Origin: Steroidobacteraceae bacterium
GTDB taxonomy: Bacteria > Pseudomonadota > Gammaproteobacteria > Steroidobacterales > Steroidobacteraceae
DNA length: 64,000 nt
Reading direction: 5' to 3'
NCBI GenBank assembly: GCA_019634895.1
Contig: JAHCAM010000007.1
Coordinates: 1 to 64,000 of the forward strand
Shown here one piece after another: positions 10,110 through 19,779 of this stretch. Within the stretch, counting starts at the first letter, position 1, and each line of letters begins with the position of its first letter. The translations under genes were made by a program, and so were the position numbers. The notes beneath the pieces are model-generated. The model made no database searches. It worked only from the letters and a program-made list of their open reading frames with translations, and was not told the DNA's origin.

Positions 10110-11060
10110 TCATGCGCGGTCCAGCCAGACTTCGAGGCCCTGGCAGTTGAGCTCGACGTCGTCGTCCAGCAGCCAGTGGCGTTTCGCGTCGTCGTCCGGA
10201 AAGCCGTGCTCGTCGAGCCAGCGGCAGAGCATGGCGTACATGCCCTTGCGCAGCTTCGCCGGCCGGTCCGGCGCCGAACGGAACCGCCGGCCGAGGTCCG
10301 CGAAAGCCTGCACGCGGTCCTTCATCTCGCGCGCGAGCCGCTCGAGGTCGCGCACTTCGGAGTAGTGCGTGAGATAGATCTTCTGCGGCTGGTAGGACAT
10401 CAGGCGGTCCACCGAGGCGCAGAGCGCGTCCGGGTCGAAGTGCACCGGCGTCGTGGTCGGCATGACGAACTCGCGGCCGTGCACGTCGAAGTCACGGTAG
10501 GAGATGCCGAAGGTGTCGCCGGAGAAGATCAGGCCGTGGTCGAGGTCCACGATGCAGTAATGATGCAGCGCATGGCCGGGGGTGTGGATGAGCTCGAGGC
10601 TGCGCTTGCCGAGCGTGATGCGCGCGCCGTCGTCGGGCACGAACAGGCGCTCTTCGGGGATCGGGACGATGTCGCCGTAGAGCGCGTGGTAGCGCGCCTC
10701 GCCGTACACCGCGATCGAGCCGGCGATGAGCTTCGAGGGCTCGGCGAGGTGGCGCGCGCCGCGCGGGTGCACGGCGCAGCGCGCATTCGGCAGTTCGCGC
10801 ATCAGGGCGCCGGCGCCGCCGGCGTGGTCCAGGTGCACGTGCGTGGTCAGCACCCAGTCGACGTCGGCGCGGTCCACGCCCTTCGCCTCCATTGCGCCCA
10901 GCAGGTTCGGCAGCGACAGGGTCGTGCCGGTATCCACGAACGCGGCGCGGCCGCCGTCCACCACCAGGTGCGAGGCCGCCAGCCGCGGGCGCACGTAGTC
11001 GGCGTCGATGGCCGTGATCCCGGCGGCGAAGTCGGCGAGCTTGGCGGCGAGGCCCTGCAT
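10110..11060 (-). CDS. Metallo-beta-lactamase-fold hydrolase
   Basis: A 316-residue MBL-fold enzyme has the dinuclear metal motif THVHLDHAGG (HxHxDH), a later metal His in HTPGHALHHY and an Asp in FSGDTFGISY. This arrangement resembles glyoxalase II-like and general MBL hydrolases; the substrate is unknown. The chosen ATG at 11060 begins MQGLAAKLADF. An upstream in-frame extension reads through the palindromic repeat and into the divergent peptidase gene, so it was rejected. Copy 2 of the repeat lies only ten bases upstream of this start and so sits in the leader region. Confidence 0.88.
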   Translation of the reverse strand: MQGLAAKLADFAAGITAIDADYVRPRLAASHLVVDGGRAAFVDTGTTLSLPNLLGAMEAKGVDRADVDWVLTTHVHLDHAGGAGALMRELPNARCAVHPRGARHLAEPSKLIAGSIAVYGEARYHALYGDIVPIPEERLFVPDDGARITLGKRSLELIHTPGHALHHYCIVDLDHGLIFSGDTFGISYRDFDVHGREFVMPTTTPVHFDPDALCASVDRLMSYQPQKIYLTHYSEVRDLERLAREMKDRVQAFADLGRRFRSAPDRPAKLRKGMYAMLCRWLDEHGFPDDDAKRHWLLDDDVELNCQGLEVWLDRA

Positions 11061-11070
11061 GTGCCCATCA

Positions 11071-11116
11071 TAAAGGGGACGCGTCCAATTAAAGGTAATT
11101 GGACGCGTCCCCTTTT
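11071..11116. repeat. Palindromic repeat family 1, copy 2
   Basis: This compact copy has arms TAAAGGGGACGCGTCCAATT and its complement separated by only a few bases, forming a near-perfect hairpin of about 20 base pairs. It lies between the divergent metallo-hydrolase and S9 peptidase genes, where promoters of both must also sit. It lacks the 39-base centre seen in copy 1. Confidence 0.85.
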
Positions 11117-11169
11117 GGCCCTGCGGTGCCAGAATGGGCGCAGGCACCATATTCGCTCCGGAGATGCCG

Positions 11170-13107
11170 ATGAACCGCCTGCTGATCCTTCTGACCGCCG
11201 CGCTCGTGACCCTGCCCGCCGCCACGGCGGATGTGGAACGGGTCACCCGGGGCAATCTCGTGATCGAGGGCATTCCCGAGGTCCCGCCGGAACTGGTCGA
11301 GCGCATGCGCCGCTACCAGCACACCCGCCAGGCGACGCTGGCAGGCTGGACCGCGGACGGGCAGATCACGGTGGCCACGCGCTTCGGCAACACCAACCAG
11401 CTGCACCTGGTCGAGCAGCCGATGGGCGCGCGCCGCCAGATCACGTTCTTCGACGAGCCGATCGGCGCCGGCGCCTGGTCGCCGACCGGCGCGCGCAAGG
11501 GCATCGCCTACCTGCGCGACGCGGGCGGCAACGAGAACTACCAGCTCGAGTACCTCGATCCGGCTGCCGGCGCCCCGGTCCGTCTCACCGACGGGCGCGG
11601 CCGCGCCGGTGGCCCGGTGTGGTCGCCGGACGGCACCAGGATCGCGTTCTCGTGGACCGCGCGCAACGGCACGAACGCCGACATCTATGTCGACGATCCG
11701 CTCGACCGGCGCGCGCCAGAACTCGTTTACGAAGCGGCCGAGCCCGGCTGGAACGTCGGGAAGTGGTCGCCGGACGGCAAGTCGCTGCTGATCGGGCGCT
11801 TCGTCTCCGTCAACGAGACCTATGGATACGTGTACGACCTGGAAAGCCGCCAGCTCAGGGAAATCGAGCCGTCAACGGTCAAGGCGGCGCGCTTCAACGC
11901 GGTATTCGCGCGCGACGGCAGCGTGTACTTCACTTCCGATCTCGGCACGGAGTTCCAGACGCTGCGCCGCTTCGACCCGGCGACCGGCATGGTCACGCCG
12001 CTGGGCGCCGACGCCACCTGGGACGTGGAGGATCTCGCGATCTCGACCGACGGGCGCTACCTCGCCTGGGTCATCAACGAGGACGGCGCGAGCCGCCTCA
12101 GGATGCGGGACCTGCGCAATGACGCCGATCTGGCGTCCCCGGCGCTGCCGTTCGGCGTCATCGGCAGCATCGAGTTCGAGCCCCGCGGCCACCGGCTGGC
12201 GTTCAGCCTGCAGACGCCCGCGGCGCCGTTCGACGTCTGGGTGTACCAGCCGGCCGACGGCGAGCTGGTGCGCTGGACGCGGAGCGAACTCGGCCCGCTG
12301 GATGCGTCGCGGTTCGCGGCGCCGTCGCTGGTGCGGTACCCGACCTTCGACAGGGACGGGCGCGGGCCGCGCCGCATCCCGGCCTGGGTGTACAAGCCGG
12401 CGGGTCCAGGGCCGCATCCGGTGCTGATCAACATCCACGGCGGGCCCGAGTCGCAGTCGCGGCCGGTCTTCAGCATCTCGACGCAGCAATGGGCGGGCGA
12501 GCTCGGCTACGCCGTGATCGCGCCGAACGTGCGCGGGTCCACCGGTTACGGCAAGACCTACGTCGCGCTCGACAACGGCATGAAGCGCGAGGACTCGGTG
12601 CGCGACATCGGCGCGCTGCTCGACTGGATCGCGACCCAACCGGACCTCGACGCGTCGCGGGTGGTCGTGATCGGCGGCTCCTACGGCGGGTACATGGTGC
12701 TGGCGTCCATGACGCACTACAACGACCGGCTGCGCGGCGGCATCGACATCGTCGGCATCAGCAACTTCATCACTTTCCTGGAAAGCACCGCCGAGTACCG
12801 CCGCGACCTGCGCCGTCCCGAGTACGGCGACGAGCGCGACCCGGCGATGCGCGCTTTCCTGCAGCGCATCTCGCCGCTCAACAACGCCGGCAGGATCAGC
12901 AAGCCCATGCTGATCGTGCAGGGCCAGAACGACCCGCGCGTGCCGGTGACCGAGTCGGAGCAGATGGTGGCGAAGATCCGCGCGAACGGCGGCGAGGTCT
13001 GGTACCTGCTCGGGCTCAACGAAGGCCATGGCTTCGCGAAGCGCGACAACGTCGACTACTACCAGTGGGCGGTGGCGCTGTTCCTCGAGAAACTCAAGTT
13101 GGCATAA
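11170..13107 (+). CDS. Exported S9-family prolyl oligopeptidase-like serine peptidase
   Basis: A 645-residue peptidase carries a signal peptide (MNRLLILLTAALVTLPAATA) and should act in the periplasm. The N-terminal half is a WD40/TolB-like propeller (for example GGPVWSPDGTRIAFSW and GKWSPDGKSLLIGRF). The C-terminal half is an alpha/beta-hydrolase domain with catalytic Ser in GGSYGGYM, Asp in NDPRVPVTES and His in NEGHGF. The ATG at 11170 follows CCGGAG at a good distance; earlier in-frame starts lack this. The stop TAA at 13105 is the first three bases of palindromic repeat copy 3. Confidence 0.93.
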   Translation: MNRLLILLTAALVTLPAATADVERVTRGNLVIEGIPEVPPELVERMRRYQHTRQATLAGWTADGQITVATRFGNTNQLHLVEQPMGARRQITFFDEPIGAGAWSPTGARKGIAYLRDAGGNENYQLEYLDPAAGAPVRLTDGRGRAGGPVWSPDGTRIAFSWTARNGTNADIYVDDPLDRRAPELVYEAAEPGWNVGKWSPDGKSLLIGRFVSVNETYGYVYDLESRQLREIEPSTVKAARFNAVFARDGSVYFTSDLGTEFQTLRRFDPATGMVTPLGADATWDVEDLAISTDGRYLAWVINEDGASRLRMRDLRNDADLASPALPFGVIGSIEFEPRGHRLAFSLQTPAAPFDVWVYQPADGELVRWTRSELGPLDASRFAAPSLVRYPTFDRDGRGPRRIPAWVYKPAGPGPHPVLINIHGGPESQSRPVFSISTQQWAGELGYAVIAPNVRGSTGYGKTYVALDNGMKREDSVRDIGALLDWIATQPDLDASRVVVIGGSYGGYMVLASMTHYNDRLRGGIDIVGISNFITFLESTAEYRRDLRRPEYGDERDPAMRAFLQRISPLNNAGRISKPMLIVQGQNDPRVPVTESEQMVAKIRANGGEVWYLLGLNEGHGFAKRDNVDYYQWAVALFLEKLKLA

Positions 13108-13153
13108 AGGGGACGCGTCCGATTATCGGCAATAATTGGACGCGTCCCATTTA
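13105..13153. repeat. Palindromic repeat family 1, copy 3
   Basis: The arms 13105-13125 and 13133-13153 match the family with two diverged positions (GATTA for AATTA, and CCCATTTA at the far end), separated by seven bases. The first TAA is the stop codon of the S9 peptidase. On the other side the repeat ends three bases before the stop of the GNAT gene. It therefore lies in a convergent gap and could terminate transcription from both sides. Confidence 0.85.
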
Positions 13154-13155
13154 AA

Positions 13156-13449
13156 TCACGCCCGCAAATCGGCCCAGTCGGGGTGGCGGTCGAACTGGGA
13201 TTTCACGAAAGGGCAGAGCGGCACGATCCGGAAGCCCTCGGCGCGCGCATCCGCGATCAGCCGTTCGGCGAGGGCCTTCGCCACGCCCATGCCGCGCATG
13301 GAATCTGGCGCGAAGGTGTGATCGGCGATCACCAGCTGCGGGTTGGCGCGCGAGAAGGTCAGCTCCGCCTCGCCCTCCACGCCGGCGATGCGCCCGACGT
13401 AGCGCCCCTTCGACGCCGTCAGCTCGCGCGTGATCTCGATCTCCGCCAC
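13156..13449 (-). CDS. Short GNAT-like N-acetyltransferase (PF14542 type)
   Basis: A 97-residue protein matches the minimal acetyl-CoA-binding GNAT fold of the YjdJ type: a beta-rich N-terminus (GRYVGRIAGVEGEAELTFS), ADHTFAPDSMRGMGVAKALAERLIADARAEG spanning the pyrophosphate loop (RGMGVA), and VPLCPFVKSQFDRHPDWADL at the C-terminus, a hallmark end for this family. The substrate is unknown. It sits four bases upstream of the cytochrome c4 gene's end on the same strand, so the two may be co-transcribed. Confidence 0.85.
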   Translation of the reverse strand: MAEIEITRELTASKGRYVGRIAGVEGEAELTFSRANPQLVIADHTFAPDSMRGMGVAKALAERLIADARAEGFRIVPLCPFVKSQFDRHPDWADLRA

Positions 13450-13453
13450 GGGT

Positions 13454-14059
13454 TCAGCGAAGCCTGGGCGTAACCAGGCCGGGCTGCCTGGCGTAGTAAG
13501 CCGCGATCGCCCTGATGTCGGCCGGCGTGAGCTGGGACGCGAAGCCGCTCATGATCGCGTTGTTGCGCTTGCCCGTCCGGTAGTCGTTGAGCGCCTGCAC
13601 GAGGTAGTCGGCATGCTGGCCGGCAAGCGTCGGATTCTCCGGCAGCGTGCCGACCCCATCGGCGCCATGGCAGGCCGCGCAGGCGGCGGCCGCGGCCGGC
13701 GCGGTGCCGGCTGGCTGCGCAGCAGGCTGCACCGCCGCCATGCCCGCAAAATACGCACCCAGGTCCGCGCGATCCTGCGCCGACAGCGAGCTCGCGAGCC
13801 CCGTCATCGTCGGATGCCAGCGCGCGCCCGCCTGGTAGTTCGCGAGCGCCGCGGCGACGTAGGCCGCGCTCTGGCCGCCGAGCTTCGGCACCGAGTACTT
13901 CGGGTAGGCGTTCTTGTAGTTCTCGATCCCGTGGCAGCCCATGCAGGCGTAGGCGAGCGTCCTGCCGCGCGCGGGATCGCCGTCCGCGAGCGCGGGCGAC
14001 GAGAGCAGGGCAAGCGCGGCGGCGGCGATCAGCGTCCTGCCGGCATGGTGCAAATGCAT
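13454..14059 (-). CDS. Dihaem cytochrome c4
   Basis: A 201-residue periplasmic protein has a signal peptide ending SSPALADG and two class-I haem domains. The haem attachment sites are CMGCH (about residue 37) and CAACH (about residue 128), with distal Met candidates in PTMTGLASSL and AIMSGFASQL. The duplicated layout, with GKRNNAIMSGFASQLTPADI in the second half, is that of cytochrome c4, which passes electrons to terminal oxidases. The ATG at 14059 gives the best signal peptide; an in-frame start nine codons upstream is weaker. Confidence 0.92.
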   Translation of the reverse strand: MHLHHAGRTLIAAAALALLSSPALADGDPARGRTLAYACMGCHGIENYKNAYPKYSVPKLGGQSAAYVAAALANYQAGARWHPTMTGLASSLSAQDRADLGAYFAGMAAVQPAAQPAGTAPAAAAACAACHGADGVGTLPENPTLAGQHADYLVQALNDYRTGKRNNAIMSGFASQLTPADIRAIAAYYARQPGLVTPRLR

Positions 14060-14110
14060 GCGATCGGTCTCCGGAAAGCGGCCCACGGCCGCGGCGAGCG
14101 GATCGGGATG

Positions 14111-14548
14111 TTACGGGCTGGCGGGGCGTTTTTCCACCCGCCGCAGCGCCCACGGCAGCAGCGGCGCGGTGGCAACGAAGATGACCAGCGCCAGGGTCCC
14201 GGTCTTGACCGCGATGGACAGCGGCAGGAAGCCGGAGTTGACGATCGCGAGATAGGTCGTGGCCGCGCCCGCCAGCCAGATCACCAGCACCAGCGCGATC
14301 GCCGACCCTCCGGTCTGCGTGCGCATGCGCGCGAACAGCCAGACGAACGCGAAGGCATAGACGAAGTCGGAGGCGAGCGACGCGAGCTCGCGCACCAGGC
14401 CGCCCCAGGGCGCCGCAAATGACGGCGCCAACTGCGCAGCGACCGCGTCCCAGGCCTCGCCGAGCAGCAGGTTGTTGCCGAGCCAGCCGAGGACGTTCCA
14501 CAGCAGCCCGAATGCCAGCGTCCAGGGCAGAATCCGTGCCCGCGTCAT
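14111..14548 (-). CDS. Four-helix inner-membrane protein, function unknown
   Basis: A 145-residue protein has about four hydrophobic segments (about 7-28, 58-74, 83-104 and 108-130) and a basic C-terminus (RRVEKRPASP). No family is recognised with confidence. It lies upstream of cytochrome c4 on the same strand with a gap of about 50 bases. No charged residues suggest transport activity. Confidence 0.7.
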   Translation of the reverse strand: MTRARILPWTLAFGLLWNVLGWLGNNLLLGEAWDAVAAQLAPSFAAPWGGLVRELASLASDFVYAFAFVWLFARMRTQTGGSAIALVLVIWLAGAATTYLAIVNSGFLPLSIAVKTGTLALVIFVATAPLLPWALRRVEKRPASP

Positions 14549-14593
14549 GTCAGTCCGCCTCCGCTCGTTTCGTGCCCGTACGGCAGGCCGCCC

Positions 14594-16255
14594 TCAGTCG
14601 GCAAGCGCGCGCGCAACGATCGCCCCGCCGGCCCGCACGCCGTCCTGCGCGCCGAATACGCGGCCATCGGCGCCGGCCAGACGCGAGGCGCAGAATCCCG
14701 CCGCCACCTCGGGCGGCGCGTGGCGCAGCAGCAGCGCCGCCTGCACCGCGAGCACGAGCCGCGCCGCGAGGCCGCGCGCGCGCGCCTCGTCCGCCGCGGC
14801 GTCCGGCAGGTCCGCGATCAGGCGCAGCGTGAATGCGTCGAACGCCGCGTCGCGGCCCCGCGCCGGCGAGAGTTCCGCCTCCAGCGCCGCGGTGCCGCCG
14901 CGCTCGCGCGCGAGCGCGCGCAGCAGGTCGAGGCACACGACGTTGCCCGATCCCTCCCAGATCGAGTTCACCGGCGCCTCGCGGTAGAGCCGCGGCATCG
15001 GCGAATCCTCCACGTAGCCGTTGCCGCCCAGCACTTCCATCGCCTCCTGCGCGAAGGCGCTGGCGCGCTTGCACACCCAGAACTTCGCCGCGGGGGTCAG
15101 CACCCGGCGCAGCGCGACAGCGCCGGCGTCCTCGCGGTCGTACGCCTGCGCCAGGCGCAGCGCGAGCATCGTCGCCGCCTCCGACTCGAGCGCGAGGTCC
15201 GCGAGCACGTTCTGCATCAGCGCGTGCGCGGCGAGCGTCTGCCCGAACGCCCGCCGGTGGCGCGCGTGGTGGATGGCCTGCGCCAGCGCCTCGCGCATCA
15301 GCGCGGCGCTGCCGATCACGCAGTCGAGGCGCGTGTAGCCCACCATCTCCAGGATCACCGGCACGCCGCGGCCTTCGTCGCCGATCAGCCAGGCCGTCGC
15401 GCCCTCGAACCCGGCCTCGCTGCTGGCGTTCGAGCGGTTGCCCAGCTTGTCCTTCAGCCGCAGCAGGCGGATGCCGTTCTTCGCGCCGTCCGGCAGGAAG
15501 CGCGGCAGGAAGAAGCAGGACAGGCCGCCCGGCGCCTGCGCGAGGACCAGGAAGGCGTCGCACATGGGCGCGGAGAAGAACCATTTGTCTCCGTCCAGCC
15601 GGTATGCCTCGCCGGCCCCGCTGCGGCCGAGTGGCGTCGCCCGGGTGCGGTTCGTGCGCACGTCGGAGCCGCCCTGCCGTTCGGTCATGCCCATGCCGAC
15701 TGTCGCGCCCCGTTTCTCCACGACCGGCAGGAAGCGCCGGTCATAGGCGCGGGCATGGATGCGCGGCAGCCAGTCGCGCGCCAGTGCCGGCAGCGAGTCC
15801 GCATGCCGGGCCAGCACCGGCGTCGCGGCGAAGGTCATCGTCAGCGGGCATTGCGTGCCGTTCTCGAGCTGGCCGAACAGCAGGTACGTGGCCGCGCGCG
15901 CGACCTGCGCGCCGGGACGCGGCCCGGCCCAGGGACCCGAGTGCACGCCGGCTTCGCAGCCGAGCGCCATCAGCGCGTGGTAGGCGGGGTGGAATTCGAC
16001 GGTGTCGGCGCGCTCGCCGTAGCGGTCGTGGGTCTGCAGCTCCGGTGGATGACGGTTTGCGTCGCGGGCCCATGCCCGCGCCTCGGCGCCGCCCGCAACG
16101 GCGCCGAACGCGCGCAGCGAGTCCTCCGCCCAGGCCGCGCCGAAAGCCGCGACGCCGGCACGGAGCGCAGCGTCGCAGTCAAAGAGGTTGCGGCCCTCGT
16201 AAGGAGGCGGCTGGTTCGCCGCGTCGGGACCAGCGGCCCGGGGCCGCGCGCTCAC
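14594..16255 (-). CDS. AidB-like acyl-CoA dehydrogenase family protein
   Basis: A 553-residue flavoprotein of the AidB/isovaleryl-CoA dehydrogenase type is longer than classical acyl-CoA dehydrogenases (about 380-400). The N-terminal NQPPPYEGRNLFDCDAALR is typical of the AidB branch. The mid-region has GMGMTERQGGSDVR and the FAD/substrate-binding stretch DGDKWFFSAPMCDAFLVLAQA. The C-terminal part has MEVLGGNGYVEDSPMPRLYREAPVNSIWEGSGN. The start is a GTG that overlaps the glutathione peroxidase stop (GTGA). Longer in-frame readings upstream are a shadow of the peroxidase gene. The acyl substrate is unknown. Confidence 0.9.
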   Translation of the reverse strand: MSARPRAAGPDAANQPPPYEGRNLFDCDAALRAGVAAFGAAWAEDSLRAFGAVAGGAEARAWARDANRHPPELQTHDRYGERADTVEFHPAYHALMALGCEAGVHSGPWAGPRPGAQVARAATYLLFGQLENGTQCPLTMTFAATPVLARHADSLPALARDWLPRIHARAYDRRFLPVVEKRGATVGMGMTERQGGSDVRTNRTRATPLGRSGAGEAYRLDGDKWFFSAPMCDAFLVLAQAPGGLSCFFLPRFLPDGAKNGIRLLRLKDKLGNRSNASSEAGFEGATAWLIGDEGRGVPVILEMVGYTRLDCVIGSAALMREALAQAIHHARHRRAFGQTLAAHALMQNVLADLALESEAATMLALRLAQAYDREDAGAVALRRVLTPAAKFWVCKRASAFAQEAMEVLGGNGYVEDSPMPRLYREAPVNSIWEGSGNVVCLDLLRALARERGGTAALEAELSPARGRDAAFDAFTLRLIADLPDAAADEARARGLAARLVLAVQAALLLRHAPPEVAAGFCASRLAGADGRVFGAQDGVRAGGAIVARALAD

Positions 16256-16731
16256 AGCGCGTCGGCGATGTCCTGCATCAGCCCATTGTCGCGCGGCTTG
16301 ACCGTCGGCGCATAGCGTTTCAGCAGCCGGCCGTCGCGGCCGATCAGGAACTTCTCGAAGTTCCACTGGACGTCGCCCGGGTGGCCGTTGGCCGGGTCGG
16401 TCAGCCAGGCATACAGGGGATGGCGCCCGGCCCCGTTCACTTCCAGCTTCGCGCTCATCGGAAAGGTCACGCCGTAGCTGGCCGAGCAGAATGCCCGGAT
16501 CTGCTCCTCGCTGCCCGGCTCCTGCGCGCCGAACTGGTTGCAGGGAAAGCCGACGACGCTGAAGCCTTCGCCGGAGAGCTCGTCGTGCAACTCCTCGAGT
16601 CCCGTGTACTGCGGCGTCAGGCCGCAACGGCTGGCGACGTTCACCGCCAGCACCACCTTGCCCGCGAGCGGCCCGAGCAGGTCGGCGCCGCCGTCGATGG
16701 CCCGCACCTTGAAGCCGAAGAAGTCGTTCAT
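16252..16731 (-). CDS. Glutathione peroxidase (Cys-type, thioredoxin fold)
   Basis: A 159-residue peroxidase has the peroxidatic Cys in NVASRCGLTPQYTGL, the Gln in FPCNQFGAQEPG and the Trp in WNFEKFLI, together the family's catalytic triad. It is a cysteine rather than selenocysteine enzyme and likely uses thioredoxin or glutathione to reduce peroxides. The ATG at 16731 was chosen. A GTG four codons upstream is possible. Palindromic repeat copy 4 ends about 17 bases before the start. The gene shares a GTGA with the acyl-CoA dehydrogenase downstream. Confidence 0.93.
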   Translation of the reverse strand: MNDFFGFKVRAIDGGADLLGPLAGKVVLAVNVASRCGLTPQYTGLEELHDELSGEGFSVVGFPCNQFGAQEPGSEEQIRAFCSASYGVTFPMSAKLEVNGAGRHPLYAWLTDPANGHPGDVQWNFEKFLIGRDGRLLKRYAPTVKPRDNGLMQDIADAL

Positions 16732-16747
16732 GGCTGTTGCCACTCTT

Positions 16748-16796
16748 TAAAGGGGACGCGTCCAATTATCCGCGGTAATTGGACGCGTCCCCTTTA
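16748..16796. repeat. Palindromic repeat family 1, copy 4
   Basis: Perfect 21-base arms at 16748-16768 and 16776-16796 flank a seven-base loop. The histidine kinase gene reads into this element: its last codons and its TAA stop (16766-16768) are repeat sequence. The hairpin lies between the end of operon B and the glutathione peroxidase start, so it may end transcription of operon B. Confidence 0.88.
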
Positions 16797-18121
16797 ACGT
16801 CCCTTTCAGGCAGCCACACGGTCACGACCGCGCCGCCGCCCTCGCGGTTGGCGATGGAAAGCCTTCCGCCGTGCGCATCCACGATCTCGCGGCACAGCGT
16901 AAGGCCGAGGCCGGTGCCCTTGGGCTTGGTCGAATAGAACGGCAGCAGCGCGTCGCGCAGCACTTCCCCGGCAAGGCCGCCGCCGCGGTCTGCGACCTCG
17001 ATGGTGACGCCGCCATGGCGCTCGAAGGCGGACACCGTCACCTCGTCCTCCGGCGAACCGGACTCGATCGCATTCTTGATCAGGTTGATCAGCACCTGCT
17101 CGACCTGGGTCGCGTCGAACCAGCCCTCGCGCGACGGCAGCGGCTCGACCACCCGGAACGACAGGCTGTCCTGCAGGCCGGCGAGCAGCGTCCGCCATGC
17201 CACCGGCGCCGGCCGCGGCCGCGGCAGCTTGGCGAAACGCGAGTAGCCCTCGATGAAGGTGGCGAGGTGCGAGGCGCGCTCCTCGATGGTCGAGAACACG
17301 CGCGCGAGGCGTTCGCCATCCGATCCGCCGGCGAGCGCCTGTCCGGAGTGCGCGAGCGAGCTGATCGGCGCCAGCGAGTTGTTCAGCTCGTGCGCGATCA
17401 CGCGGATCACCTTCTTCCAGATCGCCACTTCCTGCGCCGCCATCTCCCGCGTGAGCTGCTTGAACAGCAGCAGCCGGTGCGGCTGGTTGTTCAGCGTGAA
17501 CGGCCGGTGGCTGACGTGAAACACCTCGGCCTCGCCGTCGACCTCGACGGTGAACAGCGTGTCCACGCCGCTCTCCACCGCCTCGCGCAGCGGCGCCGGC
17601 GCCGACGCGAGCAGGCCGCCGAACGCCAGTCCCTCGAGCTTGCGACCGGCGGCGAAGAGCTGCCGCGCGGCGATGTTGGCGAAGACGATGGCGTCGTTCG
17701 CATTGGTCAGCACCAGCGCCAGCGGCGTGGTCTGCACCACGGTGTCCAGCAGCAGCTCGCGCTGGTAGAGATCGAGACGCTCGCGGCGCAGGCGCTCGCC
17801 GAGTGAGTTGTACTCGCGCGTCAGGTCGCCGACCTCGTCCTCTGTCGAGGCCGTCACGCTGACGCTGAAATCGCGGTCCTTGAGGCTGCTGATGCCGTCG
17901 GTCACGGCACGGATACCGCGGCTCCAGCGGTCGAGCGCGCGGCCGGTGAGCCAGATCGCGGGCGGCAGCGTCACCAGGAGCGCGACCGCGCCGGCGAGCA
18001 GCCAGGACTCGAACAGGCGATCGAAGGCGAGGGTCGCCGCCGCCGCGACCACGGCCGTCGTGACGACCACGATGGCGACGCGCCCGGCCAGCGACCGGCG
18101 CGCACGCGGCTTGCGGAACAT
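16766..18121 (-). CDS. Sensor histidine kinase with HAMP and PAS domains (efflux operon B)
   Basis: A 451-residue membrane kinase has two transmembrane segments close together (about 14-31 and 37-58), so the periplasmic part is minimal. A HAMP-like region (GISSLKDRDFSVSV) and a PAS-like domain (about 120-215, VVQTTPLALVLTNANDAIVFAN) follow, then the H-box VIAHELNNSLAP, the N-box LINLIKNAIES and GTGLGLTLCREI. It should phosphorylate the adjacent NtrC-type regulator. The C-terminal KGDASNYRG is encoded by the palindromic repeat rather than by kinase sequence. The very short periplasmic loop suggests sensing in the membrane or cytoplasm. Confidence 0.92.
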   Translation of the reverse strand: MFRKPRARRSLAGRVAIVVVTTAVVAAAATLAFDRLFESWLLAGAVALLVTLPPAIWLTGRALDRWSRGIRAVTDGISSLKDRDFSVSVTASTEDEVGDLTREYNSLGERLRRERLDLYQRELLLDTVVQTTPLALVLTNANDAIVFANIAARQLFAAGRKLEGLAFGGLLASAPAPLREAVESGVDTLFTVEVDGEAEVFHVSHRPFTLNNQPHRLLLFKQLTREMAAQEVAIWKKVIRVIAHELNNSLAPISSLAHSGQALAGGSDGERLARVFSTIEERASHLATFIEGYSRFAKLPRPRPAPVAWRTLLAGLQDSLSFRVVEPLPSREGWFDATQVEQVLINLIKNAIESGSPEDEVTVSAFERHGGVTIEVADRGGGLAGEVLRDALLPFYSTKPKGTGLGLTLCREIVDAHGGRLSIANREGGGAVVTVWLPERDVKGDASNYRG

Positions 18122-18166
18122 GGGCTGCTTATACCTGAAAAGCGCGGAGAGCCGCGGTTCACGCCC

Positions 18167-18265
18167 TCATTGCGACGCAATCCATCGATCGAGCTTCGCT
18201 TCCAGGGCCGCGAACGGCAGCATGCCGTCCTCGAGCAGCGGTATCGCAACCTGGTGAAACGTCAT
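18167..18265 (-). CDS. Possible 32-residue protein between kinase and regulator genes
   Basis: An ATG preceded by GGGGGATTCG opens a 33-codon frame beginning MTFHQVAIPLL and ending WIASQ. It lies in the 200-base gap between the response regulator and the histidine kinase of operon B, on the same strand. The peptide is amphipathic and resembles no family I can name. It could be a translated regulator peptide or a chance frame; only the ribosome-binding site and position support it. Confidence 0.3.
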   Translation of the reverse strand: MTFHQVAIPLLEDGMLPFAALEAKLDRWIASQ

Positions 18266-18330
18266 CGAATCCCCCGATGTCCGGCGGCGCCCGGAAACGG
18301 CCGCATCGGGCGATTGTACCGGCTGCCTGG

Positions 18331-19731
<1,401 letters not shown>

Positions 19732-19779
19732 CGGGTTCGATGCGCGGGGTGCGAAAAGGGTTGCAACCGCCACCTGAGT

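Noticed and set aside
7586..16796. CRISPR array
   Set aside because: Copies are kilobases apart, palindromic and between genes, not regularly spaced direct repeats with unique spacers.
14720..16797. Long plus-strand frames opposite the acyl-CoA dehydrogenase
   Set aside because: Their Arg-rich sequence shows no domain. The minus-strand dehydrogenase and peroxidase account for the region fully.
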